Positions 1-12,300 of a stretch of 64,000 nucleotides of DNA are shown in pieces. Below the pieces are notes generated by a model, which did no database searches, was not told the origin of the DNA, and saw nothing but the letters and a program-made list of their open reading frames with translations. Position 1 is the first letter of the stretch, and the number at the start of each line of letters is the position of its first letter. A program made the position numbers and the translations under genes. Source of the DNA: Eremophila alpestris peregrina (Eukaryota > Chordata > Aves > Passeriformes > Alaudidae); contig WMCF01000012.1 of the NCBI GenBank assembly GCA_009792885.1, positions 13,167,641-13,231,640 of the forward strand, read 5' to 3'.

Positions 1-342
1 TCAGGCAATGGCAGACTGATGATGCAGTAAGTATATTTGCTGTCTCTCAGACACAGTGCACATCTGTAATAATCTTCTAGCACTTCCTTGTTAGCCACTT
101 AATAAAAAAGGCTGAAAATGGTTTGGCATTTTAGCCTAATGCAATTCACAGCCAAAAAAATATATACCCTGTGAAAATTTTAATTTAATTTGATTCTAAA
201 GGCATTGAATTTGTAATTACTGAATTCTAAAGCATGCACATTGTTCCTCTTCTATTTTAAATAAAAATATGTAAGTCTGATGACACCTCAGAACACAGTT
301 TATGAAGAATATGGCAAGGTAATTGACTGGAAATTAAAATAG

Positions 343-418
343 AAGGTTTAGATAAATTTAGGTTTATAATAGATAATTTAGATAAATTTAGATAAAGCTA
401 GGTTTAAGATAAATAGAC
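343..418. repeat. Degenerate tandem GATAAATTTA-type repeat
   Basis: Several imperfect copies of a 10-17-bp AT-rich unit (TTTAGATAAATTTAG variants) are visible by eye in intron 2. Probably simple-sequence slippage; no function is suggested. Confidence 0.5.
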
Positions 419-3392
419 AGCCATCTTTCAGTTGTTTAAATTGTTCCTTTATGAAAAAGATGTGTAGTAACTCAGGTTAATACTGATTGGAGATCCGGAA
501 GTAAAATACGTAAACAATATGTTCAAAGCATAGGTACTTAAAATTATCAATTACTAAATAATTACAAACAAATAGAATATACTTACCTGTGTACACCATT
601 TGCCTCCAACAAACAATCACAGAACTTTTTCCTAATTTCTCGACAGCCACACCAAGTTTCTCTGAGTTCACTACCTTTTCATTTTTGCATTTGGCTTTCC
701 TGTTCGCTTTCTAAGGAAGAAAATGGGAACTGCTTTGATCAATTTCCATATGTATTTTTTTCAGAGGGGAAATAATAAAAAGCCCACTTAAAGCCACAGA
801 GATGTCTTTAGTGAAGTGCCTTTATGGAAAGACACTGGAAAACTTAACATTCCCCTTTCTACTCTGGAGAAGAGCAGTTACTTAAGTTAAAATGTGCAAG
901 GTTTTGCTGAGAGAAAATAACACAATGATTGAAGCGGATTCAGCTAAGCTTTCACATCATGCCACATCACAGTAACTTTTCTTTTTTTCAACTCTACTTC
1001 TTGGAGCAAAAACAAACATACATGTAGTTTAAAAATTCCAAACACCACAGGCAGTTAGGAGCAAATTAAGGTTAAAATTACTCCAAGGTCCCTATAATTT
1101 TAAGTCACCTTTCTGACTTGAAGAGGGATCTCACATTAAGTGGAACATAACACACAAGAGTCATAGGGCATGAAGGCAAAAGCGCTGGTCCTCAGGCTAT
1201 CTAAAAACATTCAAAACACTATTATTGATAAACATGCTTTAGACTACCCCCCCTTTCTCAAAATCCCCCACAAACACCTAAAGTGCCCATCTCCCACCAT
1301 TCTTTTTGGGGGCAGGGGTGGGGAGGCACTGACAGACTAGAACAGAAGTTGCATTCCAATGTTGATGTTCCCAAGACACAGCTAAAAAAATATAGTTATT
1401 TAAAATTTAAAAGGTACGCTATACTTCAGAAAAGTAAAGAATCCCCTTCAGAGGAGAACTGGGGGGGAGAGCACAAGTAATCTTTCTGTCAATAAAAACA
1501 TGGTGGGGGGGGAAATATAAACAACTGTGCTAGAAGAATACTTCCAGGTTCACACACAGCTCACTGCTACAAGACAGACCAAAATGAGCTCTGCTTTCTT
1601 TAAGAAAAAGCTAATCTGAAATTAACTTTCATTTTACTAGCTTCTGAGACTTTCAAACCTCTTCTAATCCAGGTTTCAATGCCCTGAGCCAGGGTTTTAG
1701 CAAAAACTTCTTAAAAATTCCACCAGAGTTTAAAATTACAAAAATAAAAAAAGAGATACAGAGTAAGAGATGCATGAAACCTTCCTATAATGAATGACAT
1801 CTTGTTTGACATCTGTCAAACAAACTGAATAATAACAGAGACTTTCTTCCCTTTTCACATTCATCTAAGTATCTGGAAAGTAGTTTCTCATAAGGAGCCT
1901 TTTTCACCCCACAAACAGGGTGCAGGAGCAACCCTATTCAGTTAAGATAGCCATTTAACTTGATTTTAAGATCATCCTAGTCCAATTACATCAAAGAAAC
2001 ATTTCACCTTGCTGTTGAGACTGGAAAGTAACACTTCAGGAAACCTCCTGAATTACTGTGTTTGGCATTGTGGACCACCATTTCAGAGGGCCACCTGTCC
2101 TCGACATGACTTTGCTGCTACGCTAGCAACAGGGAAGGGGAGAAGGAGGAAAAGCAGGGAAGAAAAGGAAAGCTAGATAATGAAGCAGACTTGACAGCAA
2201 CCTCACGCAATTAACTTTAAAAATCCAACCTGCAGTGGAATTTAGCATTTAATTATTTTAATGAAGTTTTCACGGTTACAGCGAATTCACTATGCATGAA
2301 AATTAAAGAAATTTAAAACATAAAACTCGGCTTTAAACTGAGGAATTTCCTTTATTAATTAGTGGTCTTGTATATAGTTTAGAAAAGTCCTTTTTGTTTG
2401 CAGAATTATTTCTGTTGAAACTACCACGAAGCAAAAATTTCCTGATTCCTTTTCCATTCTTTTCCTTATCGCTTCTTGATTTTGAACTCAGTGTCATCCA
2501 TAAATTAACACTGACCTCTACGTTTTCAAGTAGTGGAACAGAATTTATTTAAACTTAAGTTTCTTTTATCCTAAACACAAGCGATATATTTAACCCTGTG
2601 AAAATAACTCCTCTTAGTGTATCAGGTAAGAAAAATCAGAATGAGATAAATGTTCCTTCCTGAAATGCACATAAATTTAATTCTTGTTAACAGCAATACT
2701 AAAGATGGAAAATTCCCTTTTCTTTTTTTATTAACCTGTCATATGACCTGCATTACTTCTCTGAAGAAAACTTTTCTAATTAAAAAGGAAAAATTAAACA
2801 TTTTGAATTCTTCAGACCTACTATCTAAATATCAGCTCGCACATAAATGTTCTGAAAAAATGAAAATTGCTGTGGCCTTTCAAAATGTTTCAGTATCCTA
2901 CATCTTCATAAACAAAGTAACTACAATAATCAATCGAAAAATATTATTACATCCATATATACACCGAATTAACATCCATTTCCAAATGGCAAGTGTCTTT
3001 CTTGCCTATAATTTTCAGTACTATAGAGACAGTCAAGAAAATAGTTATCCAAAATTTTACATTAGAAAACTAGAAAATAATACAGTGTTTTTTCAGTTGA
3101 CACCATTTTTTTTAATTAAATTGTGTTTTCTGCATGCCTCAACAGACTGAAATTGTCCAGAGCAATTCAGTTTTAAAAAGGTTGATTATTCCCTATGAGA
3201 TTTTTAAACTCCTAAAAGCTCTTCTTGTAATGCAGTGGATAAAATATAAACTCATACTTCTGGTTCTGTACTGGCTTTCTGGTTCAAAATTGAGATTTAG
3301 AGCAGGGGATTGCATGCCATTGAACTGTGCAAGAAACAAAGTCCTAGAGCATATAGAAGCCTGTAGGCACAGGCAGTAATAAGCTCTATTAC

Positions 3393-3466
3393 CTGCTGTT
3401 CCTGCTGTAATTCATAATTTGCTATGTAAACTCCCAACAAATCACCTTGCACTTTGACATAACCTT
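3393..3466 (-). other. Candidate cryptic/cassette exon in NFIB intron 2
   Basis: On the minus strand a pyrimidine-rich tract ending TTTGCAG is followed by 74 nt that end in CAG|GTAATAG, a plausible acceptor and donor pair. Joined to exon 2, which ends after the first base of a codon, the 74 nt would be read openly as about 25 residues beginning EGYVKVQGDLLGVY and ending QQEQQ. The surrounding frame stays open for 88 codons (3297-3563). Because 74 is not a multiple of three, inclusion would shift the frame of the next canonical exon, so if real it would act as an alternative end or a poison exon. I know of no such NFIB exon. Chance is a serious alternative. Confidence 0.2.
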
Positions 3467-5267
3467 CTGCAAAGCAGATAAAATGTTCTACTGTGTGTTC
3501 CCAGGTAAAGCACTCAGAAGGAGACAAATCATTAGGGTTAAAAGAAGTAGAAACAATCAGCAAATGGTTGATTCATCTAAGCCTATTGTTTTTTATTAAT
3601 TGCATGGGGGAACATCCGTGCACACAAAAAAAGCAAACCCTCATCCAAAATCTGGGTGGTGTGATATTTAGGCATCTGACCATAATATTACTTAAACAGG
3701 AATTGCTTAAAACATTATTTTGAGTGTGATTTTAAGTAGAATTTCATGTAGTCACAGCAAACTAGCCAAATTAATTTTATTATCATTTTAAAATATGAAC
3801 AGAATGCACAATAAATTTTCTCTACTTACAGAATGAAAACTAAAATGAAACATTAAAACTACTATGCAAACCTCTTTCAAAATTTGAGCTCCCTCTAGAC
3901 ATAAATTCACAAAACTCAAAAAGCTTTAAAAAGATCAAGCCATTGATAAACCCACCCACTCCTGCAATTCAGACACATCACGTTAAAAATAGAATTACAA
4001 TTCCTTCTGGAAGAGGGCACGTTTTTCAAGTAAGGCAAGGCACACATGTTGCCAGGACTGTCTGAAATGGGAAAGTGATATCCCCACTTGGCTAGGGATT
4101 GCCAGTTTGTTGGCATTAAGCTAAGGGCAGCAGAGTTTCAGCTCGATGCAGCACCCTGCACCCCAGACGGGGTTATCTGCAAGCGGACTTTCCAGGAGTG
4201 TGGGCACCACACCGGTTGTGCCCCTGCCCCCTCCCACAGCCCCCAGAGGGCATGGCACTGCCAACCTCCCCAGCATAGGGCCAGCTCAGCACTAGAGTCC
4301 TGCACACAAAATTCTCCCCTTGGCCTGCCAATGCCCCCTCTCTTCTCTCATCTTTCTCTTGCTTTTTAACTTTTTTTTTTTTCCTGGCCCAGCACCCCCC
4401 CTCCAGTCCTCAAGAGACAGGACACAGTCTAGCAACTCAGGGACTCACATAGTCCAGGCTTCCTTCTGTGCAGCCCTTTGGGTAGAGCTGCTAATCCTTC
4501 TTATTAATTAACAAGATAATAGCAGCTAACCGGAAAGAAATATTAATATTAACTATCTAGGAAACTTCCAACAGAAATGATTTCTTCTTTTTGCCAATTT
4601 CCTGGTAACAAAATCACACAGCTGGAGCTGTGGTAACATCTTAATGGTGTAAGAAGTTAAAAATCAAAGAGTACCTAAACGCTACAGGACTAAGAATATC
4701 TGCATCTATTTTTTTCCCCACTCCTTAGATAGTTTAAAAGATCCTCTCCTTCTCTGACTCAAAAGTTTATAACCAGCTGGGAACGTGGGCTCCCCGAATT
4801 ATATCACCCTTACATAAGGACAAAGGAGAGTGTAAACAGTACCATGACTGATCAGAGGAATGTACTCTGAGAGACACATGCACTAAAAACACTTAAAAAT
4901 CTTAACATTTACATGTACCACTGCTTCAATTCTTTAAACTCTCAAAGCATTTCCCAAGGTGTACTATGTTTCATTCATTATATTGCCTAACATCAAGTTC
5001 ACAATTTATTTATGCTGCAAAAAAAAAAAAAAAAAAGTATCAGAGATGATGAGGGAATTCAGAATTCTGCAGACAAGGCACATTGCTGTAGATATTTTAT
5101 GTTTTAGAAAATAAATAGGCAATTTTTAGCTTTTTTTTTTTTAATAGTCACTGTAAGAGTAAGCAAAACATCTATCTGAAGGAGAAATTTATATTATCTT
5201 GGTTCTGTTGCAGCAAACAAGTACTGCAGCTTTCATTCACTGATTGTCAAAAACTTTCCAATGTGCC

Positions 5268-5415
5268 CACTGCAATGCGGATGCCAACCAACGAATCAAA
5301 GGCATTCAGCAACTAGACAAAGAGGGTCTGATGCCAACCTCGGTGCCACTGGCAACCATTATTGGCATCAAGCACATTGTCTGCCTTTTTTTTCCCCTCT
5401 CCTGGCACTCGACAA
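5268..5415. repeat. TGGCA/TGCCA-rich element, copy A
   Basis: First of two related blocks in NFIB intron 2, about 756 bp apart. From CACTGCAATGCGGATGCCAA onwards it aligns with 6024-6126 at about 80% by eye over roughly 100 bp. It contains TGCCA at 5282, 5332 and 5344 and TGGCA at 5350, 5363 and 5403. GATGCCAA (5330-5337) and TTGGCATC (5362-5369) form a perfect 8-bp inverted repeat enclosing GGTGCCACTGGCAACC, which is itself nearly palindromic. TTGGC/GCCAA is the half-site bound by NFI proteins (historically 'TGGCA-binding protein' in chicken), but the canonical TTGGC-N5-GCCAA spacing is not seen. It could be an autoregulatory element, or an old dispersed repeat that I do not recognise. Confidence 0.6.
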
Positions 5416-6023
5416 ACAAAATGGCGGTTCTTGTAGCAAAGGGAACACAGCATAAGCACTGCGCTGAATCAAATACCATCAAATGATTTTATGGACTGAA
5501 ATGTATTTCATACCAAATGATAGACACTCTCTGATGCAGACAGAAAAAAAAATAAAAGGACAGTTCTGTCAATAGAAACAATTTCACACCATTTTCAAGT
5601 TCGGGTTTTATAAACGATATGTGTGGGACACACACGCTCCTGATACACACAACAAGCAGAGCCCCATAGAAGCATGTTATGATTAAGAATTATTTTGATG
5701 TTAAACATTGATCACAGTGTATACTTCACATTTCTTCCTCCATTTCTGTCAAAGGAGCAGCATTGCAACCTATGTCAATCCTCTTTTTTTCTTTTTTTTA
5801 AGAGGATAGCAGAAAGCGAATAGAGGAGAAAAAAGATGCTGAATTTTGAGATGAGCGAAAAGTAGCATCTGAGGAAGTTCATCAATGATAGAACTTCAAA
5901 GATCAGACCTTATTTCTTCTTTCAAGGCAGACATGGAAGTAGAAGCTCTTTTTGTTAAGAACTGAAAAGATTATTGACACTTCTAGATCTGGAAATTGTC
6001 AATATATTGTAACATTACTCTGC

Positions 6024-6126
6024 ACTGCAATGCGGATGCCAACCAACAAATCACAGACATCCTAGGCTAAACAAAGAAGGTCTGATGCCAATCCTGGTGC
6101 CACTGGCAACCATCACTGGCACTCGA
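6024..6126. repeat. TGGCA/TGCCA-rich element, copy B
   Basis: Second copy of the block at 5268, in the same orientation. Shared runs include CACTGCAATGCGGATGCCAA, GGTCTGATGCCAA and GGTGCCACTGGCAACCAT. Copy B has TGCCA at 6037, 6086 and 6099 and TGGCA at 6105 and 6117, followed by ACTCGA, which in copy A occurs about 35 bp further on after its last TGGCA. The outer inverted repeat of copy A has decayed here to TGCCA/TGGCA. Confidence 0.6.
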
Positions 6127-6981
6127 ACTATCCTTCCTCCTCTTTTTTTTCCCTAATCTTCTATTTTAAAGCAACAAAAAAAAGCAAACTACTTGGCCCC
6201 TTTATTCATTTTATGTGCTAATTCCTTCTTCATATTTCGTTCAGGGATTTAATTGTTTCTGTGTTTCCACTTATTTTTTACATAGTGCTATTAGGCATGT
6301 TTATATCTTCTGAAAGATAAATAAAAAGCAAAACGCCATATGTATAATGCAGCATTTTTTGGTTGACTTCATGCGTATCTTTCACAAAGCCTGGCACTCT
6401 TAATCAAGTACACTACAAAGTGCCGCAATTAACCTGCTTTCTATGAGTATAGAGAATCAAAGTTTGAAAAAAAATGGGGGGAAAAAAATAACATAGACAA
6501 CTTAATATGACTTCTTCAAGAAGGGAGCCAACATATGTTAATGGAAGATTTACAGTAAAGCAGCAAGACGGATACAAAATACATGCAGTTACAATAAATA
6601 AAAGGGTCTTCTAAGAGTGACTTGGTATACAGAAATTAGCCAATTTCATTTTCAGCATATTCTCAAAGTAGCATTGTACAACTTTGAAAGTTATAATATT
6701 CCAGCATGCGTAACTTCCTCATTTCCAATTAGATGAAAAAGTTTTAAATAAACTTATATTCTCAATACATTTAAATCAACAAAATCAGCTACGCCTTGCA
6801 ATTCCTTTTCCCACTTCAAGTTACTGCCTTTCAACAACTTAAAAGTCAACAGTGTGTTAAGAGTACTCTGACCCCAGTTCCCTTGGCCCAAGAGCTACTT
6901 ACTGTTTTGCCTCCCTTTGTAGTTTTGACTTCTAGAGACAGGTAAATCCATATAATTAATCAGTAAGCTATGACTTATTGT

Positions 6982-7040
6982 TATGTGCTATATGCTATAT
7001 ATACGCTACATCCTATATATATTGCTATATGCTATATGCA
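6982..7040. repeat. TATGCTATA simple repeat
   Basis: Imperfect tandem copies of GCTATAT/GCTATATGC, in AT-rich intron 2 sequence. Confidence 0.6.
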
Positions 7041-8789
7041 TTCAGAATATAATTTGAAATTTTTTTCCACAGAAGGAGTTTAAAGGTACAAATTATTTGT
7101 AATTAAGCTATTTTGTTGATTGTTATCAAAGAATCTTTCTTCCTATATTATTTGGGATCAGATTTACCAGACTCCACAGCTACCTAAAGTCACTGTAAAA
7201 TACCTAAATGTGTCTACTGCTGTGGAGAGACAAAAAAAACCAAAAACATAGTAGTGGGGGGAGGGGGGGGAAAAGCCAATCTTTTTTTTTTTTTTTCATA
7301 ACAAATGGCCAACAAAAAAGAACCTGATATATACGTTCACAAAAACAGTTTTTCACTCGCATGAGTAAATGCCAATGGAGAATTCACTTAAACCAAAAAT
7401 ATTTCAATGTGTATCTCTCCTCTTAAAGAATGAGTATACACCAAATGAAGACATGCAATTTTACTTTTCTGTTACTAGCAGAATCAGTTCAATTTGTTTT
7501 CCAGTTAAATCCCATAGTTATTTACCAAGCATCAGATAACACCCTGCCATCTGCCCTTCTGCAGGCCATTTCTACCTACTACCAGGCCAAGTTGTGAAAT
7601 GGCCCACCATCTGCAGACAGTCAAACTTTCCCTAGTTGAGATCTGTGGCTAAAAAAGAAATGCATTATTACTACTGATCAGCCAGCGTTACAAAGACACT
7701 TAGAAGATGGTATCATGATCAGAAAGAACCAAAATAACCCTAAAAGATAAAAAGTATTTCAGAAGACGTACTAGCAGAGAAAAAAAAAGAAAAAAGAAAG
7801 CAACAACAAAAAAACCCCACTTTTATCTACTTACAGCCATTTGCAGTTTTAGGGAACCTGCCCATGGATATTTTTATTACATATCCAATATTATGAAATA
7901 TGGCTAGTAGGTTTTTCCCCAACACATGATTATCAAAAGCCCTGTTTTTATTTGCATTCTATAATACTAAGTTTAAGAAGCTTTTCCATAGAGCTCCTGC
8001 AATTTTCCATATTTCAATTACCTGCCAAATAAAAGTATATGAGAGTGATTATGAAAATACACTCTTCATAAAAACTTCTCTAAATACTATGCCCTGGATC
8101 TTTGCTTTAAAGCTCAGATAGATAAGGTGAGCTATTGATGTAAAATATGAATAAAACATTAGATATTGTATGCTGCAATTCTGATTCTAATTGGCATTTA
8201 CAAGAAATATAGCCGTGATAAAGTATTTTCAAGCTTTGTTTTATAGATATGAGAAAGTCTACAATTGCTCTTCAGGGTGATAGCAGAGGCATCAGTTTAA
8301 GGATTATTTCTTGATTATTTATAACTACAAAGACTACAATAAATATTTGTTGTATTTACTGTGACTGTGCAATTGCATATACCTGCATCTGTTCTTAATA
8401 GTACCAGAGTGGGAGTTTTTGTTTTGTTTTTCTTTAAAAAACACAACTTGAAAACAAGAATGTTTCCTGAAGTCACAACAATGTATTGCCAGTTTTTCAC
8501 AAAAAATAAAAGGCAACTTCAGTGGAACGAAAGTACCCCTTTGGTGTGTGTGTCTCGCTCTCTTGAAAGAGGCACGTATGTCAAATATGCATGTCACACA
8601 GGTCTGCAGGAATATGTGTGTGTTTAGGTATATAATTATACATGCTGATTTACAAATGGGTATGTAGCCACACTACACCTATAGACCACAGAAAAATGTT
8701 TCACTGGAAGCCAGCCCATAGGGGAAACAGGGCTACATGGAGTCAGAGTCTGACATACTAACATAGAAACATGACAATCTGCTTCCTAC

Positions 8790-9321
8790 CTTGCTCCTGC
8801 ACGTAGTATGCCAAAAACAAATCAAGCTCCTTGACTGATACTGTTATGTGATGTGGCTGGACACAAAGTGCTGGATTTGTGCAATGTGGGGATTTCATGA
8901 GACGTTCTCCATCCGTACTTTCCAAGGGGATGCCTTTGAATAGGATCACCATGACTAGATCCAGACGCCAGACTTTGTCAGCCTGTCGCAGGCAATCGAT
9001 TCTCCTAATCTTGCCCTTCTGGTCAGGATTGGACAATACACAGCATGGGTGCTTCTTCCCAGTAACTGTGAGCACAAAATCCTCCCGGAACTCTTGACGA
9101 ATATCTTTGCGCAGCTTGGCCAGGAGCCTGGATGCCCACTTCTGTTTAATTTCAGGCTTTTCACTAAGTAGCTCATCCTTGACTGCTCTTTCCTCATCCT
9201 TTGACATTCGTTTCTCATGTTTTTTAAAGTACTTGCGTTTTCGAGCCTGAAGATTGAACCAAGTATAGGCAATTGCACGGACATGTGGAAGAAGTGCCTC
9301 AATGAATGGGTGAAATTCATC
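8790..9321 (-). CDS. NFIB: NFIB exon 2: NFI DNA-binding/dimerisation domain
   Basis: Encodes residues 11-187 of nuclear factor I/B plus the first base of codon 188. NFIB is a CCAAT/TTGGCA-binding transcription factor that binds palindromic sites as a dimer in the nucleus and drives brain, lung and progenitor differentiation. The exon opens DEFHPFIEALLPHVRAIAYTWF (NFI N-terminal pre-domain), continues through the basic RKRKYFKKHEKR stretch into the MH1-like fold, and ends AYYVQEQ. Cysteines at about 103, 104, 120, 157 and 163 are the family's conserved redox/DNA-binding cysteines. KDEERAVKDELLSEKPEIKQ, HPCCVLSNPD and SPHCTNPALCVQPHHITVSV distinguish B from NFIA, NFIC and NFIX. The acceptor (polypyrimidine tract, TTTCCACAG|GAT) and donor (CAAG|GTAGGA) are intact and the length is the family-typical 532 bp. 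No frame lesion. Residue 88 is Phe, where I recall Tyr in mammalian NFIB. Confidence 0.98.
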
Positions 9322-12300
9322 CTGTGGAAAGAATCGAAGGAAAAAAAAAGAAGAAGAGAACAAGAAAACTCAAAGTCAGCAAGTTCTCATTACCAAAGCA
9401 GTATCAAGAAACATTTCTGAAAATCTTTACGTGAAATACAAGACGAAGAGAATAAACACTTAAAACTTAAACACAAATTTCTGCATAACACCTTTTATGA
9501 AATTATTACTGTTATCAGGTAACAGACAAAAATTGCATAGAGAATCACATTTTTCCCATGTTTCATTCTTTGAAAGAGCCATGTGAAAATTTTATTTTGT
9601 ACTCCTCCCCTCACTTCATCCCACAATGCTGCAGAGACAACTATAATTTAAGAGATGCTATCAAAGATGTTTTGTTCCTAACGTTTAAATATTTGAGTGA
9701 ACAGCTAACATCAAGAAAACTACCATTGCGCAAAGAAGACACTACACGGTTTTAAAAAATCTGAGCAGAAATGTTCAGAAGGCTGAGGCAAATGCCACAG
9801 TTCATTTCTCTTCTCTGTGGCACAGAAACACAAAGCATATACATGCTCAGTGTAATGCCACACAGTTCCCGCTTTTGGAGCATGCTCTCAGCAAGAGACT
9901 GCTGGTGGCACAAAGAGCATGCGCCATTAAACTTGATCCATTTTCTTATCAAACGTCCAACATTCCAGAACTGAAACAGCACCATTCCAGTGGTGGTAAC
10001 TAGAGAAACCAGTATACAGTCAGGAAAAGCAGGCAAAAGACACAACATGTCATATACAAATCCTTAACAGAAGCTTCTATACTTTTAGCTCTTCTCACTT
10101 CCCTCCCACCACCCCCAAACTCTGTAAAATTAAGACTTTATGAAGGTGAGAACAAAAATTACATTTATGTCCTTCCAGCAGTTCCACTGTGGATTTTGAA
10201 GCCCCACAGAGTCAGTTAATTTGTTAACTGATCACATGAGTCTGGCAATTATTCTAAACCCCTTAAAAATCAATCTGAGGTGTACAATGAAAAATGGCAA
10301 CTTGGCACAAACTTTGCATTCTTTGTGTTTCTGCATGCTGTGGCAAAGAGACATTATGAGTCCACCGCTGGTCCAATGCTGCTTTTGTGAAATCCATGCA
10401 ATTTATTTACAGTTTCAAAATATCCCTTTCTGTTATCTGGCTTCACCTGCAAGTTCTTATGTTCTGCCTAGCAGCAATATGGATCACATTAAGGAGGTAA
10501 TGCTTAGTTGTTGTCTACAAGCACATCCTATAGCAATTAAATTAATTTCGTTTGTCTGCCTAAAGTACCATCCTACACATCTATATTAATATCTAAATAG
10601 ACCTTCCCCAAAAACTTATTTTCCATTAACAAGTCTGCTGTTTAAAACACTGCAATCTGCTTATCAAACGTTACTATATTTTGGGTTGAAAGGGAGACCT
10701 TTAGGGGAGGTATCTTTCTTCCTGTGTGCAGGGATATTTAGTTTTAAATACCACGCAGATTGCTCATCATACTTAGTGGCAGAGTGCAATCAAACTAAAA
10801 CTGAACCCTTTTTATGCAATTATATTCAAGAATACAATTAACAAACTACTATTTTAGTTACACTGCTAGACAAGGAATGAATTATGTTTAATCAATAGGC
10901 TGATTAACTCCATTAGGTAAAAATGATGAAAGTATAACTAATGGTCTCAATTATAGAGTGCAGACTTGCCATTGCAGAAGCTTCAGGCAAAGAATTCCAT
11001 ATTTAAATCTTTGAATTTCAAACAAACTTCAAAATTTCCTGAATGTTGCAAAACCCACTAGATCTAGTTACCTCTCTTCCCTAACCATCCCTAAATCAAA
11101 CAGAAAACAACATAAAAGTTTCAAGCAGTTTACCTACGATCATGTTGTCTTCATAGGAAAAAAGCTATTAAGCAAAGGGAAAAAAAAAAAAAAAAGAACA
11201 GAGAGGCAAATAGGAAGATACTTCAGGACATAAACAATTTCATTACAGTATGATGCATGACAAAGACCTGCAAAGGCAACAATTAAACTGATTAGTAGTT
11301 TCCAGCACAGATTTGAACAATTCTGGTACTATACTGGCACATAAAACTAGGCCGTGGAAAGAGTTAAACCACAATCTGTTCTTTGTGTGGGAAGGCAGTA
11401 CTGCTCTGAGCAACCACAGCCCATGATAAGACTTCCCTATCTTCATACGCTTTTTGATGCCATGCTTTTTTGCCTTTTAATTGTAACTACTAAAGAAAGT
11501 TTATTTTTTCTCCTACAGAAGTCATCTTAACTGAAGTACTCAGATAGAATATATATTTTTAATTAATAATGGAAGCATAAAGTGTTAAATCCTCACCATT
11601 CATTTTAGGCTGAAAAAAACAGATTTACGACAGATTTTGAAAATTCTAACAGCTGGGGCTAAAGGTGGAGTGAAGGCAGGTGGCTGAAGAGCTTTGGGAG
11701 ATATTAATTTTTGCCTCAATACAATGATTTCCCCTACATCTAAAGAGACTTTGGCATTTATAACTTAAAATAGTAATAAAATAAACATGGACATATTCTA
11801 CTCTAGTAGAATACTCCACATCTAATTTTGAAGAAGAGTATCATAAATTATTTCAGATTGACTATGCCTTGAGACAATGCATACAGTATTAATAATAATA
11901 ACCTATCGCATTTTATTTCTATGAAAATTTTATAGAGAATTTCACTGTTCAAATTCCAGTCTGTAGTAGTTGAATGTTTCCTTTTCAAAAAGCAGGGGAA
12001 AAGACTCCAAAAACATACACACCAGAAACTCCAACCTTTTAAAAACTGTATTCCGGTTTTTCTTTCACAGTATTGTTAAGTCCTAAACATTAATGAAAAG
12101 TGTAGAGGAGAAATGCAGCAAAGAACCTCCTGTTTGAAAGCAATTTTATCAGATTTTTTGGAGTTATTCATGTGCACCTGGAGTATTTTCAAATGAAAAT
12201 ACTACTTGACATGGGGAAGTGCCCATAAAAATGATCTTAAATGGACATTTGCAATTAATCACACACATTCTCCACCAAATATCCTAAAAAGATATCTACA

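Larger units (their letters stand above)
1..8789 (-). other. NFIB: NFIB intron 2 (5' part; continues beyond left edge)
   Basis: AT-rich non-coding DNA downstream, in gene sense, of NFIB exon 2. The donor at 8789-8788 reads G|GTAGGA on the minus strand. No downstream NFIB exon (the segment following YVQEQ, starting with codon D188) is visible, so intron 2 is longer than 8.8 kb here. I see no CR1 copy in it. It holds a duplicated TGGCA-rich element (5.27 and 6.02 kb), a possible cassette exon at 3393-3466, short A/T tracts (for example A-tracts near 5018-5036 and 7750-7810), and a 166-codon open frame at 2650-3150 on the plus strand that resembles nothing I know and has AT-driven composition. 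Confidence 0.85.

Noticed and set aside
2650..3150. 166-codon plus-strand frame in NFIB intron 2
   Set aside because: Antisense to NFIB, Lys/Asn/Ile/Phe-rich as expected from AT-rich DNA, no recognisable domain, no upstream promoter signals seen.
5268..6126. CRISPR-like or microRNA-hairpin interpretation of the repeated element
   Set aside because: Only two diverged copies in a vertebrate intron, spaced 756 bp; the internal stem is too short (8 bp) and its loop too complex for a typical pre-miRNA.
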